From NCBI GenBank assembly GCA_903919125.1, contig CAIXGS010000032.1, positions 1 through 55,275 on the forward strand: a DNA stretch of 55,275 nt. Direction: 5' to 3'. The notes beneath the pieces were generated by a model. That model searched no databases and was not told the DNA's origin. It saw only the letters and a list, made by a program, of their open reading frames with translations. The stretch is from an uncultured Spartobacteria bacterium. Lineage in GTDB: Bacteria > Verrucomicrobiota > Verrucomicrobiia > Chthoniobacterales > Chthoniobacteraceae. Position 1 is the first letter of the stretch, and every line of letters begins with the position of its first letter. Shown here one piece after another: positions 19,331 to 26,991 of this stretch. The translations under genes and the position numbers were made by a program.

Positions 19331-20464
19331 ATGCTCACCGACGCCTCACGTCTTCAGGATTTTCCGGCCCTCGCGGGAATGACGTATCTTAATTCCGCCG
19401 CTGAAAGTATTCCGCCGCTTTGCACGGGCAGGGCCATCGAGGCTTACTGGCATGATAAATTACTTGGAATGAAGGGCCGCGATGGTCACTTCGCTCAAGT
19501 GGAAGCGTGCCGGGAGATTAGCGCGAAGACGCTCGGGCTCCAGCCTTCCGAGGTGTCTTTTTGCTCCTGTAGCTCTGAAGCTTACAACCTTCTCGCCACG
19601 GCGCTGCAGCTCGGGGTGAAGGATGAAGTCGTTGTCACGGATCTTGATTTTCCGGCAGGAGTTTCGCCCTGGTTACGGGCCGCGAATCCACCAATTTTAA
19701 GGCTCTGGAAATCGGTTGAAGGAGCTTTGGATTCGATGGATCTCGCGCCTTTGCTCAACGAACGCACGCGATTGGTCCAGGTTTCACTAGTGAGTTTTTA
19801 CAACGGACACAGAATCGCGTGGTCTGTGTTTCGGGACACTGTTCGGCGATTGGCTCCCAACGCGATTATCTCGGTGGACGTCACCCAAGCGTTGGGGCGT
19901 GTTGTGCTTGATTGTCAGGATGCAGACATTCTCATTTCGAGCACGCACAAGTGGACGCTGGGTATCCACGGCGGATGCATCATCGGGGTGCCAACGGGCA
20001 GCGCCTCGCGCCTGACCACTCAGGCGGGAGGCTGGCTGCACTTGGAAAATGCGTTCGCGGCGGATCGCTTTGAGCGTGCGGTAACGCGAACTGGCGCGGC
20101 GAGTTTTTCAGTTGGCATGCCAAATTTCGTCGCGCTTTACGCCCTGAACGCATCGCTGCGTTACGTTGATGCCGTAGGGGTGGGGGAGATAGCCGCCCAC
20201 GCGGATCCGCTGGTGTCCGTGGCGGAAGCCGGCCTGCACGAACTCGGAATCCGGCCCATGTGCCGCTGGAACGGCACCGGTATTCTGGCCTTCCAGCACC
20301 CTAGAAGCGCGGAAATTCACGCGGCCTTGGAACGGGAAAATGTTCACGTAATGCACAATGCTGGCCGCATTCGCATCTCGATTCACGGTTACAACACGGA
20401 GGCTGACATCTTTCGTTTTCTGAGCGTGCTACGGCCTTTGCTCGCAGAAAGCGACGCATTGTAA
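19331..20464 (+). CDS. Class V aminotransferase, PLP-dependent
   Basis: A 377-residue cytoplasmic enzyme of the class V aminotransferase/cysteine desulfurase fold. The PLP-binding lysine is Lys207 in SSTHKWTLG, and the cofactor Asp lies in SVDVTQALG. The N-terminal TYLNSAAESIPP resembles isopenicillin N epimerase-like and NifS-like members. No active-site Cys loop of a true desulfurase is apparent. It sits between a transporter and a deacylase with 15-bp gaps, so a catabolic role on an amino compound is more likely than Fe-S assembly. Confidence 0.83.
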   Translation: MLTDASRLQDFPALAGMTYLNSAAESIPPLCTGRAIEAYWHDKLLGMKGRDGHFAQVEACREISAKTLGLQPSEVSFCSCSSEAYNLLATALQLGVKDEVVVTDLDFPAGVSPWLRAANPPILRLWKSVEGALDSMDLAPLLNERTRLVQVSLVSFYNGHRIAWSVFRDTVRRLAPNAIISVDVTQALGRVVLDCQDADILISSTHKWTLGIHGGCIIGVPTGSASRLTTQAGGWLHLENAFAADRFERAVTRTGAASFSVGMPNFVALYALNASLRYVDAVGVGEIAAHADPLVSVAEAGLHELGIRPMCRWNGTGILAFQHPRSAEIHAALERENVHVMHNAGRIRISIHGYNTEADIFRFLSVLRPLLAESDAL

Positions 20465-20479
20465 TTTTTCAACTGCCTG

Positions 20480-21616
20480 ATGAGCGACCTAATTGCAACC
20501 TTGGCGGATCTAATTCGCCTCAACACCGTCAACCCTGCTTACGGCGATGGCGGTAGCGAGGCAAACGTAGCACCGTTACTGCGGGAGTTTTTTAACCGCC
20601 GAAGCATCGAAACTTTCGAGCAAGAGGTGTTCCCAGGCCGCCACAACATTCTCGCGCGGTTGCCCGGCAGGGGGCAAAGACGCCTGATTCTTGAGGCGCA
20701 TACGGATACGGTTTCAATCAAGGGAATGAGCATCCCGCCCTTTGAGCCAACTCTTCGCGACGGCCGCATATACGGTAGGGGCGCGGTGGATGACAAGGCG
20801 GGGCTTGCTGCGATGATGCATGCGTTGGCTTCTATCAAGGCCGACGGTTTGGTGCCGTCTTGCGAGGTGCTGTTGGCGGCTGTGGTTGACGAAGAGTTTA
20901 GTTATCGGGGAGTCGTGAAATTGTGTGAAGGGCTACACGCCGAGGCGGCCATCGTGGCAGAACCCACGGAATTGAGAGTGGTCATCGCTAGCAAGGGCGT
21001 TTTGAGGCTGCGAATCATTACCACAGGAAAGGCGGCGCACAGCGCAAAGCCGCATCTGGGGAACAACGCCATTTCGCACATGTCGCGTCTCGTGCTGGCT
21101 CTTGAGCAGGAGAACAAGGATCTCGCCGCCGTGACCCATCCGCTGCTGGGTTCGCCGACGGTCAGCGTGGGAGTCATTGCTGGGGGAGTGCAGGTGAATT
21201 CGGTGCCAGATCGGTGCACCATCGAGCTAGATCGTCGCTTGATGCCAGGGGAAAGCGCCGCCGGAGTGCTTGAGGGATACCAGTCGCTGCTCAAGCGATT
21301 GGCGCAAGAGCACGCGGGATTCGAGGCCTACATCGAGGCTCCGGCTTTGTTGGTGGACGAGGCACTGGATACTCCTGCGGACGCTGCCGTTGTGCAATGT
21401 GCACGGGGCGTGCAGCGCGGACTGGGGTTGAATGCCGACGTTTGCGGCGTGCCCTTCGGCAGCGATGCAAGCAAGCTTTCCCGGGCGGGTATTCCCACCA
21501 TCGTTTTCGGGCCGGGGAGCATTGATCAAGCGCACTCTGTTGACGAGTATGTAGAGGTTGCGCAGGTCGAACAGGCAGCCGCATTTTACCGTCAGTTTAT
21601 CCTCGATTTTTCCTAA
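20480..21616 (+). CDS. M20-family deacylase/peptidase (ArgE/DapE-like)
   Basis: A 378-residue zinc hydrolase. Metal ligands are visible: His74 and Asp76 in LEAHTDTVS, Asp104 in YGRGAVDDKAG, and Glu residues in VVDEEFSYRG. The dimerisation domain follows (GKAAHSAKPHLGNNAISHMSRL). Family members remove acyl groups from amino acids (acetylornithine, succinyl-diaminopimelate, others). No arginine or lysine biosynthesis genes are adjacent. It is 15 bp after the aminotransferase, which suggests joint breakdown of an N-acylated amino compound. Confidence 0.87.
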   Translation: MSDLIATLADLIRLNTVNPAYGDGGSEANVAPLLREFFNRRSIETFEQEVFPGRHNILARLPGRGQRRLILEAHTDTVSIKGMSIPPFEPTLRDGRIYGRGAVDDKAGLAAMMHALASIKADGLVPSCEVLLAAVVDEEFSYRGVVKLCEGLHAEAAIVAEPTELRVVIASKGVLRLRIITTGKAAHSAKPHLGNNAISHMSRLVLALEQENKDLAAVTHPLLGSPTVSVGVIAGGVQVNSVPDRCTIELDRRLMPGESAAGVLEGYQSLLKRLAQEHAGFEAYIEAPALLVDEALDTPADAAVVQCARGVQRGLGLNADVCGVPFGSDASKLSRAGIPTIVFGPGSIDQAHSVDEYVEVAQVEQAAAFYRQFILDFS

Positions 21617-21638
21617 AAAACGCTTGTCCCGACTACCC

Positions 21639-21724
21639 CCAGAACCCAGAACCCAGAACCCAGAACCCAGAACCCAGAACCCAAAACAAAGAACCAAGAA
21701 CCCAGAACCAAGAACCCAAAACAC
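21639..21724. repeat. Heptanucleotide repeat tract (CCAGAAC-type)
   Basis: About twelve imperfect units of CCAGAAC, with variants CAAGAAC, CCAAAAC and AAAGAAC, fill the gap between the deacylase stop and the next start. The tract is short, purine-rich on the plus strand and could vary in length by slippage. Confidence 0.85.
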
Positions 21725-21725
21725 T

Positions 21726-22643
21726 TTGAACCGCCGAGCATTTCTTCATTCCTCAGTCCTTTCCACGCTCGCCTTGGGAGGGTGTGTTTCCGTTCCGCGT
21801 ACTGAGTCGGACTACATCGATGCGCATGTCCACATTTGGACACCTGATACTCGGCGTTATCCACTCGCTGATGGCTTCGCTCGTGAAAAGCACATGGTGC
21901 CAAACAGCTTTATGCCACGGGAGCTTTTCGCGCAATGCAGGCCGCAGGGCGTCTCTCGGATAGTGCTTATCCAGATGAGTTTTTATAAATTCGACAATAG
22001 CTACATGCTCGACTCGATGGCCCGGCATCCCGGCGTATTCAGCGGCGTGGGGATTGTCGATGAGGCCAAAGCGGATGTAGTTGAGGCGATGAAGGCTCTG
22101 GCGACTCGAGGCGTGCGGGGCTTTCGGGTTCGCGCTGACAGACAGAAAGCTGAGGCGTGGCGGGACTCCGTGGGTATGAAAAAGATGTGGAGCCAGGCCG
22201 CGGATTCAGGTCTTTCCATTTGCCTGTTGGCGGATCCAGACGCCCTGCCTGCAGTCCACCTTATGTGCCGGGCGTATCCGAAGACGCGCGTGGTCATAGA
22301 TCACTTCGCTCGGATTGGAATGAGCGGGACGGTTCAGAAAAGCGACCTAGAGCAATTGCGCAAACTTTCTGACTTTGAGCATATCTTTGTGAAGACATCT
22401 GCCTTTTACGCGCTTGGGGCCAAGAAGGCGCCGTACGCGGACCTTGGGCCAATGATTCGCACGCTAAAAGGCGCCTATGGGGCCTCTCGATTGATGTGGG
22501 CAAGCGATTGCCCGTATCAAGTCCAGCAAGGACACAATTATGCTGACTCCATTGCGCTGATTCGCGATCGGCTGGATTTCCTAACGGCCGAGGATAAAGA
22601 GTGGATGCTGCGTAAAACAGCAGAGCGCGTCTTTTTCACGTAA
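21726..22643 (+). CDS. Amidohydrolase-2 family metal hydrolase, Tat lipoprotein
   Basis: A 305-residue TIM-barrel hydrolase (COG3618-like). The TTG at 21726 is chosen because the product then opens LNRRAFLHSSVLSTLALGGC, a twin-arginine leader ending in a lipobox. Upstream codons in this frame only translate the heptamer repeat. The metal motif is DAHVHIW, and a late Asp is in ASDCPYQ. Relatives open lactones or hydrolyse cyclic compounds. It closes the plus-strand catabolic cluster. The repeat tract just before the start could affect translation. Confidence 0.82.
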   Translation: MNRRAFLHSSVLSTLALGGCVSVPRTESDYIDAHVHIWTPDTRRYPLADGFAREKHMVPNSFMPRELFAQCRPQGVSRIVLIQMSFYKFDNSYMLDSMARHPGVFSGVGIVDEAKADVVEAMKALATRGVRGFRVRADRQKAEAWRDSVGMKKMWSQAADSGLSICLLADPDALPAVHLMCRAYPKTRVVIDHFARIGMSGTVQKSDLEQLRKLSDFEHIFVKTSAFYALGAKKAPYADLGPMIRTLKGAYGASRLMWASDCPYQVQQGHNYADSIALIRDRLDFLTAEDKEWMLRKTAERVFFT

Positions 22644-23004
22644 GGCACGTAGTGGCGGGCCACGGGTGTGTCTTTCCTCTTCTTGGATGCGCTTGATGGG
22701 TTATTGAGGGAACCAGTGGTTTATCTAGTGTACAGATATTTCAATCTTTGCAGCGTGATTCTCTGGGGTGAGCCCTACTGCCGCACCCTGAATCCGCTCG
22801 ATGTCTATTTTTCCGTATTTTCAAAGGAATTGCTCAACTTGCTTGGAAAACCAGCGTCTGGGTATTCAACAGACGCGGCCGCAAATAGCACCCCCCGGGC
22901 GTTTTAACGCCCCCGCGCCTAGGTTGGAGAAATCGTGCCGGGGGGTAACAAGCAAATTACTATCCTTTCCTCTCCCTGTGACAAAAGTAACGATGTTAAC
23001 CGCA
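22644..23004. other. Intergenic region with a nested inverted repeat
   Basis: No credible gene. At 22890-22946 ACCCCCCGG and CCGGGGGGT are perfect 9-base complementary arms. Just inside, GGGCGTT and AACGCCC (22897-22912) can form a tight hairpin that shares two bases with the left arm. It could be a terminator of the cluster upstream, a structured RNA or a mobile palindrome. Confidence 0.5.
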
Positions 23005-23295
23005 CTAGCTACCCTGTGGGGTTCTCTTGCTTTCGGAGATGCTGTGAGCATTCTCAGTGTCTGTCCCCTGCGGTTGCGCTAGAGAATGATTTTCCGTGAT
23101 TGGAGCATCCGAAGGGCCGTAAATGCCTCTGGCGTGCTGCACGAGATGGCCGCGATCTACGAGGCGTTGCAGGTAGGCGCGAGGTACGCCAATCGCAGCA
23201 ATGTCACGCGCACGCACCAATCCTGCGCGGCGAACGAGATCAAGCAGTCTCGCGGAGTGTCCGGAATTTGGGGCGTTTATACTGTTGCCTTTCAT
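23005..23295 (-). pseudogene. Truncated AbiEi-type antitoxin remnant
   Basis: From MKGNSINAPN at 23295 the frame gives the N-terminal winged-helix of AbiEi-family antitoxins: ARLLDLVRRAGLVRARDIAAIGV, then LQRLVDRGHLVQHARGIYG and ENHSLA. Family similarity stops at 23074, exactly where a REP-like repeat (23056-23073) begins. The rest of the frame is read through repeat DNA. The C-terminal domain and the AbiEii nucleotidyltransferase partner are absent, so this is a dead fragment of a type IV toxin-antitoxin system. Confidence 0.72.
23056..23073 (+). repeat. REP-like repeat, fourth copy
   Basis: AGTGTCTGTCCCCTGCG matches the three copies at 4622-4923 and has a similar GTGAGCA lead-in. It forms the breakpoint of the AbiEi remnant. 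Confidence 0.75.
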
Positions 23296-23710
23296 GAACA
23301 GAAAAGTAATTCTGGAAAGGAAATGTATCACTGTTTGGTGGTCTCAGCACGTTGTTTCGGTGCTGTTCTGGAGCATGCGCGATCTATCACTCGCTAGCCC
23401 GAGGTCTAGCCTTCTTGCAGTAAGCAAGGAAACGTTCAATGTGGATACTCGACCAGTAAAGAGTTTTTGCTGGTGGGTTAAGGCGTCGATTTGAGACCAT
23501 GCAACGCACCTAATCTTTGGGATGATCAGAAGTTGCCGTAGCTGGTCTCTGGGAAAGGCGGAAGTCCTCATTCATGGATCGTGCTGGCCAAGCGATCCGA
23601 ATGGCCAATTATTTACCCCACAATACTGTGAAATCCTCCCGATTTCCCACTATTTTTCGGAATTACCCAGTTAGCCCACAGATAGTAGGGCTTACAGCGT
23701 TAGCCCAACT
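23296..23710. other. Accessory gap with repeated TTAGCCCA motifs
   Basis: No convincing gene. A 75-codon frame on the minus strand (23344-23571) has no recognisable domain. The last 45 bp hold two TTAGCCCA copies and an imperfect inverted pair GTTAGCCC/GGGCTTAC directly before the next start codon. Confidence 0.4.
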
Positions 23711-24226
23711 ATGAAAACGTCATTTTTAATCTGTCTTTTGATCCTCGCTATCGCGCCTTCACTTCACGCCGAACCGAAATTTTATCAACCAACCGACTGG
23801 GCACTTGGCACCGAACTTCCTGCTCAACCTCAGGATGTCAGCGAACACAAGACGCCTGTGCCCGGAGGGGAAATTGTTGAATCGCGCGCGGGTGTGCAGA
23901 ACAACGAGGAGATATTCGTTGTGTTGCGTGCGTGTTTCCCGATTCCTCTCCCGCTTGAAAGACTTGACGCAGCCTACGAGGGTGGGAAGGCAGCCATGCA
24001 ACAGGGAAATCCGAGAACCATCCTTAACGAAGAAAAAATTAAGATTAGCGGCTACGAAGGCCGCAGATATGTCCTCGAAACCAAAGATGGACTGCGCGTG
24101 ACAGATCATCGAACGGTCATAATTGGAAACGAATCCTTCACGTTTATATATGAGAGACCGACAAAGCAGGTTTCTTCAACCGCCGCCGATGCGTTCTTCT
24201 CGAAAATTGCTCGGAAGAAGGTCTAA
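23711..24226 (+). CDS. Small secreted protein of unknown function
   Basis: A 171-residue protein with a Sec signal peptide (MKTSFLICLLILAIAPSLHA). I do not recognise the mature domain. It contains VESRAGVQNNEEIFVVLRACF, split around residue 62, then KISGYEGRRYVLETKDGLRV, consistent with a small beta-rich periplasmic fold. GTTAGCC lies just before the ATG, and the stop codon sits inside GTCTAAC followed by a perfect hairpin (24230-24247). This looks like a gene cassette, but no integrase or complete recombination site is present. Confidence 0.6.
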   Translation: MKTSFLICLLILAIAPSLHAEPKFYQPTDWALGTELPAQPQDVSEHKTPVPGGEIVESRAGVQNNEEIFVVLRACFPIPLPLERLDAAYEGGKAAMQQGNPRTILNEEKIKISGYEGRRYVLETKDGLRVTDHRTVIIGNESFTFIYERPTKQVSSTAADAFFSKIARKKV

Positions 24227-24229
24227 CGA

Positions 24230-24247
24230 GGCGTTGCACCCAACGCC
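24230..24247. other. attC-like hairpin after the cassette-like gene
   Basis: GGCGTTG-CACC-CAACGCC forms a perfect 7-bp stem. It begins directly after GTCTAAC, which fits the integron R'' core RYYYAAC. A matching GTTRRRY core was not found at a plausible distance downstream. The remaining ~300 bp before hipB hold no gene. Confidence 0.35.
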
Positions 24248-24496
24248 CTGCATGCGTCGCGCTCGCTGCTTGCGCACCGACCCCCGCCACATTTGAGTCG
24301 TAGCTGAGTTTGGGCGTAATCTGACGAATGCCCGCAAACTGCGCCTACAGCCCAACCAACTTTATGTGATTTGGGAGCATTGCGCGCCGTTTTCCGCCTC
24401 TCTTCGTCACTCCCCGATGTGAATGAAGTTGCACTGGCGGGTCTCTTGGCGAACAGACGCGCCGATGCACAGCCTCTTCGATGCGCTATCAGCTCA

Positions 24497-24510
24497 TTCA
24501 TTAAAGTGAA
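24497..24510. promoter_or_regulatory. Probable HipB operator 1
   Basis: TTCATTAAAGTGAA. Its reverse complement, TTCACTTTAATGAA, matches operator 2 at 12 of 14 positions, and the centres are 60 bp apart. It lies upstream of the -35 element. Confidence 0.65.
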
Positions 24511-24529
24511 AAAAAGATCAGCGTTTTCA

Positions 24530-24557
24530 TTGATTGCGCGGCCAGAGTGCCTATTAT
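24530..24557 (+). promoter_or_regulatory. Probable hipBST promoter
   Basis: TTGATT at 24530-24535 and TATTAT at 24552-24557 are separated by 16 bp and lie between the two operator palindromes. Transcription would start about 24564, next to the hipB ATG at 24566, giving a leaderless or nearly leaderless message. Confidence 0.5.
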
Positions 24558-24570
24558 TCACTAAAATGAA
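24557..24570. promoter_or_regulatory. Probable HipB operator 2
   Basis: TTCACTAAAATGAA overlaps the end of the -10 element, the expected start point and the hipB start codon. A bound repressor here would block polymerase directly. Confidence 0.65.
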
Positions 24571-24841
24571 TTTGGACTCGCAAAACTTGGCTGCGATGGT
24601 TTCTGTCCGACTTCGGAAGCGGCGGCAAAGCCTCGGCATCCGACAAAAGGACCTCGCAGAGTTGGCTGAGATCGCGGTTCACACACTCAGCAACATTGAA
24701 TCCGGCAAGGGCAACCCATCCCTTGACGTGCTGGGGCGGTTGTTGGACTGCCTGGGGTTGAAACTGACCATCGAGCCAAATGCCCCAAAGGACGGCACCA
24801 GCAAAACCTCTGCGACGCCAGCAGTCGCTGAATACCCATGA
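24566..24841 (+). CDS. hipB: HipB-like antitoxin/repressor
   Basis: A 91-residue Xre-family helix-turn-helix protein: VRLRKRRQSLGIRQKDLAEL, then a recognition helix in IAVHTLSNIESGKGNPSLDVL. It is the DNA-binding member of a three-gene hip operon and should bind the two palindromes around its promoter. The ATG at 24566 is preferred because it starts within operator 2 and precedes the whole domain. ATG at 24596 is an alternative. Its stop overlaps the next start (ATGA). Confidence 0.85.
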   Translation: MNLDSQNLAAMVSVRLRKRRQSLGIRQKDLAELAEIAVHTLSNIESGKGNPSLDVLGRLLDCLGLKLTIEPNAPKDGTSKTSATPAVAEYP

Positions 24842-25167
24842 GCAAAGTCGGAAAAGTCTTCTACGGGGACACACTCGCTGGCCACATTAAACGGCGGGAC
24901 GATGGGGGCTATTGCTTTGTTTACCAGCCTGACTATCTGGCACGCCCAGATGCGCGTCCTGTGAGTCTCACGCTGCCGCTTAGGCGGGAGGAATACAACT
25001 CGCCCGTGCTTTTCCCATTCTTTTCGGGACTGCTCGCGGAGGGAAATCTCAAGGACCTCCAGTGCCGCTTGCACCGCATTGATCCCGATGACGACTTCAC
25101 CCGACTGCTCAAGACAACACGCCACGATGTCATTGGCGCGGTCACTGTTGAGGAGGTGGTGCCGTGA
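24838..25167 (+). CDS. hipS: HipS-like small antitoxin (HipA N-terminal domain)
   Basis: A 109-residue protein equal to the N-terminal subdomain of HipA kinases on its own: VFYGDTLAGHIKRRDDGGYCF, LPLRREEY, PFFSGLLAEGNLKDLQCRLHRI and RHDVIGAV. In the E. coli HipBST system this piece is a separate protein that neutralises the kinase. It overlaps hipB by four bases and the kinase gene by four bases (GTGA), so all three are co-translated. Confidence 0.84.
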   Translation: MSKVGKVFYGDTLAGHIKRRDDGGYCFVYQPDYLARPDARPVSLTLPLRREEYNSPVLFPFFSGLLAEGNLKDLQCRLHRIDPDDDFTRLLKTTRHDVIGAVTVEEVVP

Positions 25168-26159
25168 GAACCCCGGACAACATCTGTCTGAGCACGTTGC
25201 GTCCCTCGCGAGGCCAGTCCTACAGCAGCGGGGCGGTGCGAATGCTCTGGGGAGGAAAGCGCATTTCTCCAGTACTTTCATTCGAGCAGAAAGTCTTCGC
25301 CGACTTTCGTCGCGATGCCGCTCCTCGCATCTCCATCTCCGGCGTGCAGGACAAGGTTTCTCTCCGCCTCGTGAATGGCGTTCTTGTCCCCACCGACCGG
25401 GATGGCGAATTCATCCTAAAGCCAGTCCCGCGTGCACTTACTGGCACTCTCGAACTCCTCGACGATGTACCCGCGAACGAGCACGTGACGATGCAAATCG
25501 CTGCGCAAGTCTTCAAGCTGCGCAGTGCAGCGTGCGGTCTCGTCTTTTTTCCCGATGGCGAGCCTGCCTACATCGTCCGGCGTTTTGATCGGGACGCTGC
25601 GACCGGAAAGAAACTGGCCCAAGAAGATTTCTGCCAGCTTGCCGGAAAAAGCCGCGGAACCCATGGGGAGAACTACAAATACGACGGCAGCTACGAAGAA
25701 CTTGGACGCCTCCTCCGGCAGTATAGCCCGGCTTGGAGAGTCGAAGCCGAAAGGCTTTTCACGCTTATCGCCTTCAATTACGTCTGCGGCAACGGAGATG
25801 CACATCTCAAAAACTTCTCGCTGCTCGAAACGCCCTTCGGCGACTACTCGCTCAGCCCTGCTTACGACCTTCTCTGTACGTCACTACACCTCCCTGCGGA
25901 GAGTCGGACGGCCTTGGATATTTTTGATGATTTCATCACTCCAAGTTTCGAGATCAACGCATTTGCCAAACGTTCGGATTTCATGGAACTCGCCAACCGC
26001 TTTGGACTGCGCACGCCACGTGCCACGGCCATCCTCGACCGATTCGCCAGCGAACGCCCCAAGGTTGAGGCACTCCTAGACCGCTCACTTCTGTCAGCGG
26101 AGAGTAAAGCACGCTACCGCGCCCTGTTTGCCGACCGTCTGATAGCCCTCGCGGATTAA
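25164..26159 (+). CDS. hipT: HipT-like serine/threonine kinase toxin
   Basis: A 331-residue HipA-type kinase lacking the N-terminal subdomain. The Gly-rich loop reads RISISGVQDK, with Ser57 and Ser59 forming the SIS motif known as the autophosphorylation site of E. coli HipT. The catalytic block is NGDAHLKN (Asp212, Asn217) and the metal-binding Asp is Asp235 in SLSPAYDLL. Known relatives phosphorylate aminoacyl-tRNA synthetases (HipA on GltX, HipT on TrpS), which stops translation. The target here is unknown. It starts at GTG 25164 inside hipS. Confidence 0.87.
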   Translation: MRTPDNICLSTLRPSRGQSYSSGAVRMLWGGKRISPVLSFEQKVFADFRRDAAPRISISGVQDKVSLRLVNGVLVPTDRDGEFILKPVPRALTGTLELLDDVPANEHVTMQIAAQVFKLRSAACGLVFFPDGEPAYIVRRFDRDAATGKKLAQEDFCQLAGKSRGTHGENYKYDGSYEELGRLLRQYSPAWRVEAERLFTLIAFNYVCGNGDAHLKNFSLLETPFGDYSLSPAYDLLCTSLHLPAESRTALDIFDDFITPSFEINAFAKRSDFMELANRFGLRTPRATAILDRFASERPKVEALLDRSLLSAESKARYRALFADRLIALAD

Positions 26160-26282
26160 CGCGGAATGGTCGCATTTTGAGTCATCGACGGTCGACCACT
26201 GGCAATGGTGAGTTTGGAATTCACCCAAAAGCCTTGGATGAAGAGACTTCTTGGTGTGTTCAATAATTATACACTCGCTTAT

Positions 26283-26991
26283 TTTGGGTCTATGACCATA
26301 ATGGTCTACAGGGTGAGCGGAGTGCACTCCTCTGGCGCAACTCAACCGAACCGATTATGCCCCGCCTCAAAAACCGTCTCCACGAACGCTTTGCATGGCT
26401 CAATGCTGAAGGCATGGACCGCAAAGCAGCCTACACGAAACTCTGCCCGCATGTCGCTGATCCGGGGACGATGGGCTACAAACTGTATCACAGGCTGGAT
26501 GTGAAGGGGTGCATCGCGGAAATCCAGTGCGAGGTTCACAGTCGGGCATTGATGGGGATCGACGAGAAACGAGACCTGCTCCGTCAAATGATAGAAGGGA
26601 CAATCCCAACAAAGGTCAACAAGCGCAGGGATGGCGGTGTGGAGGCGGTCTTCGACATGCTTGGGGCGTTGGTGGCTGATGCGAAGATAGCTGGAGAATT
26701 CGACGGTCCCAAGCCTCCGGAAAGGGAGACGGAGATCGGCATGACGTTTGAGGTTTATCACCGGAACCATCCAAATCCGCCGCGGGAGTGGATGCAGGTT
26801 GGCCGGATTGGCGCATAGATCGGTTAAAAAAATCCGTCTGGATGGTCATTCGCCGATCGTGTGCTGCGCGTCGAAAGGTCAGCTTTCTACCTTAGGGAAC
26901 AACGGGAGACTTCGGGGGGCATTTTCTGACTTTTTTTCTGACTTTGCCCTTTTTGGTGCCCTCTATCCTGTCTAAGTGCCTTGTTTATAGC
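26283..26991 (+). repeat. Left diverged copy of the element's right end
   Basis: This stretch matches 47024-47719 in layout and clearly in sequence. It has the same leader around GGTCTACAG, the same terminase-like gene, and an ACAACGGGAGACTTCGGG block (ACAACGGGAAACTTCGGG on the right), then an att repeat. It is best explained as the right end of an earlier related element at the same tRNA gene. Confidence 0.75.
26357..26818 (+). CDS. Terminase small-subunit-like protein (left copy)
   Basis: A 153-residue protein. The N-terminus RLHERFAWLNAEGMDRKAAY, with DPGTMGYKLYHRLDVKGCIAEI after it, has the helix-turn-helix pattern of phage small terminase proteins. Those bind pac or cos DNA and deliver it to the large subunit. 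Helical segments with Asp/Glu/Arg (ALMGIDEKRDLLRQMI) and a DMLGALVADAKIAGEF segment follow. It is roughly 65-70% identical to the protein at 47095-47565. No large terminase, portal or capsid genes are in the window. The assignment is by pattern only, and another DNA-binding role is possible. Confidence 0.55.
   Translation: MPRLKNRLHERFAWLNAEGMDRKAAYTKLCPHVADPGTMGYKLYHRLDVKGCIAEIQCEVHSRALMGIDEKRDLLRQMIEGTIPTKVNKRRDGGVEAVFDMLGALVADAKIAGEFDGPKPPERETEIGMTFEVYHRNHPNPPREWMQVGRIGA

Noticed and set aside
21639-21724. CRISPR or satellite array
   Set aside because: The unit is only seven bases with no spacers; it is a simple tandem repeat.
22668-22907. 79-codon plus-strand frame after the amidohydrolase gene
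   Set aside because: No ribosome-binding site, no recognisable domain, and it runs through the inverted-repeat region.
23344-23571. 75-codon minus-strand frame in the accessory gap
   Set aside because: Composition is unlike a typical protein and no domain is recognised; possible debris only.
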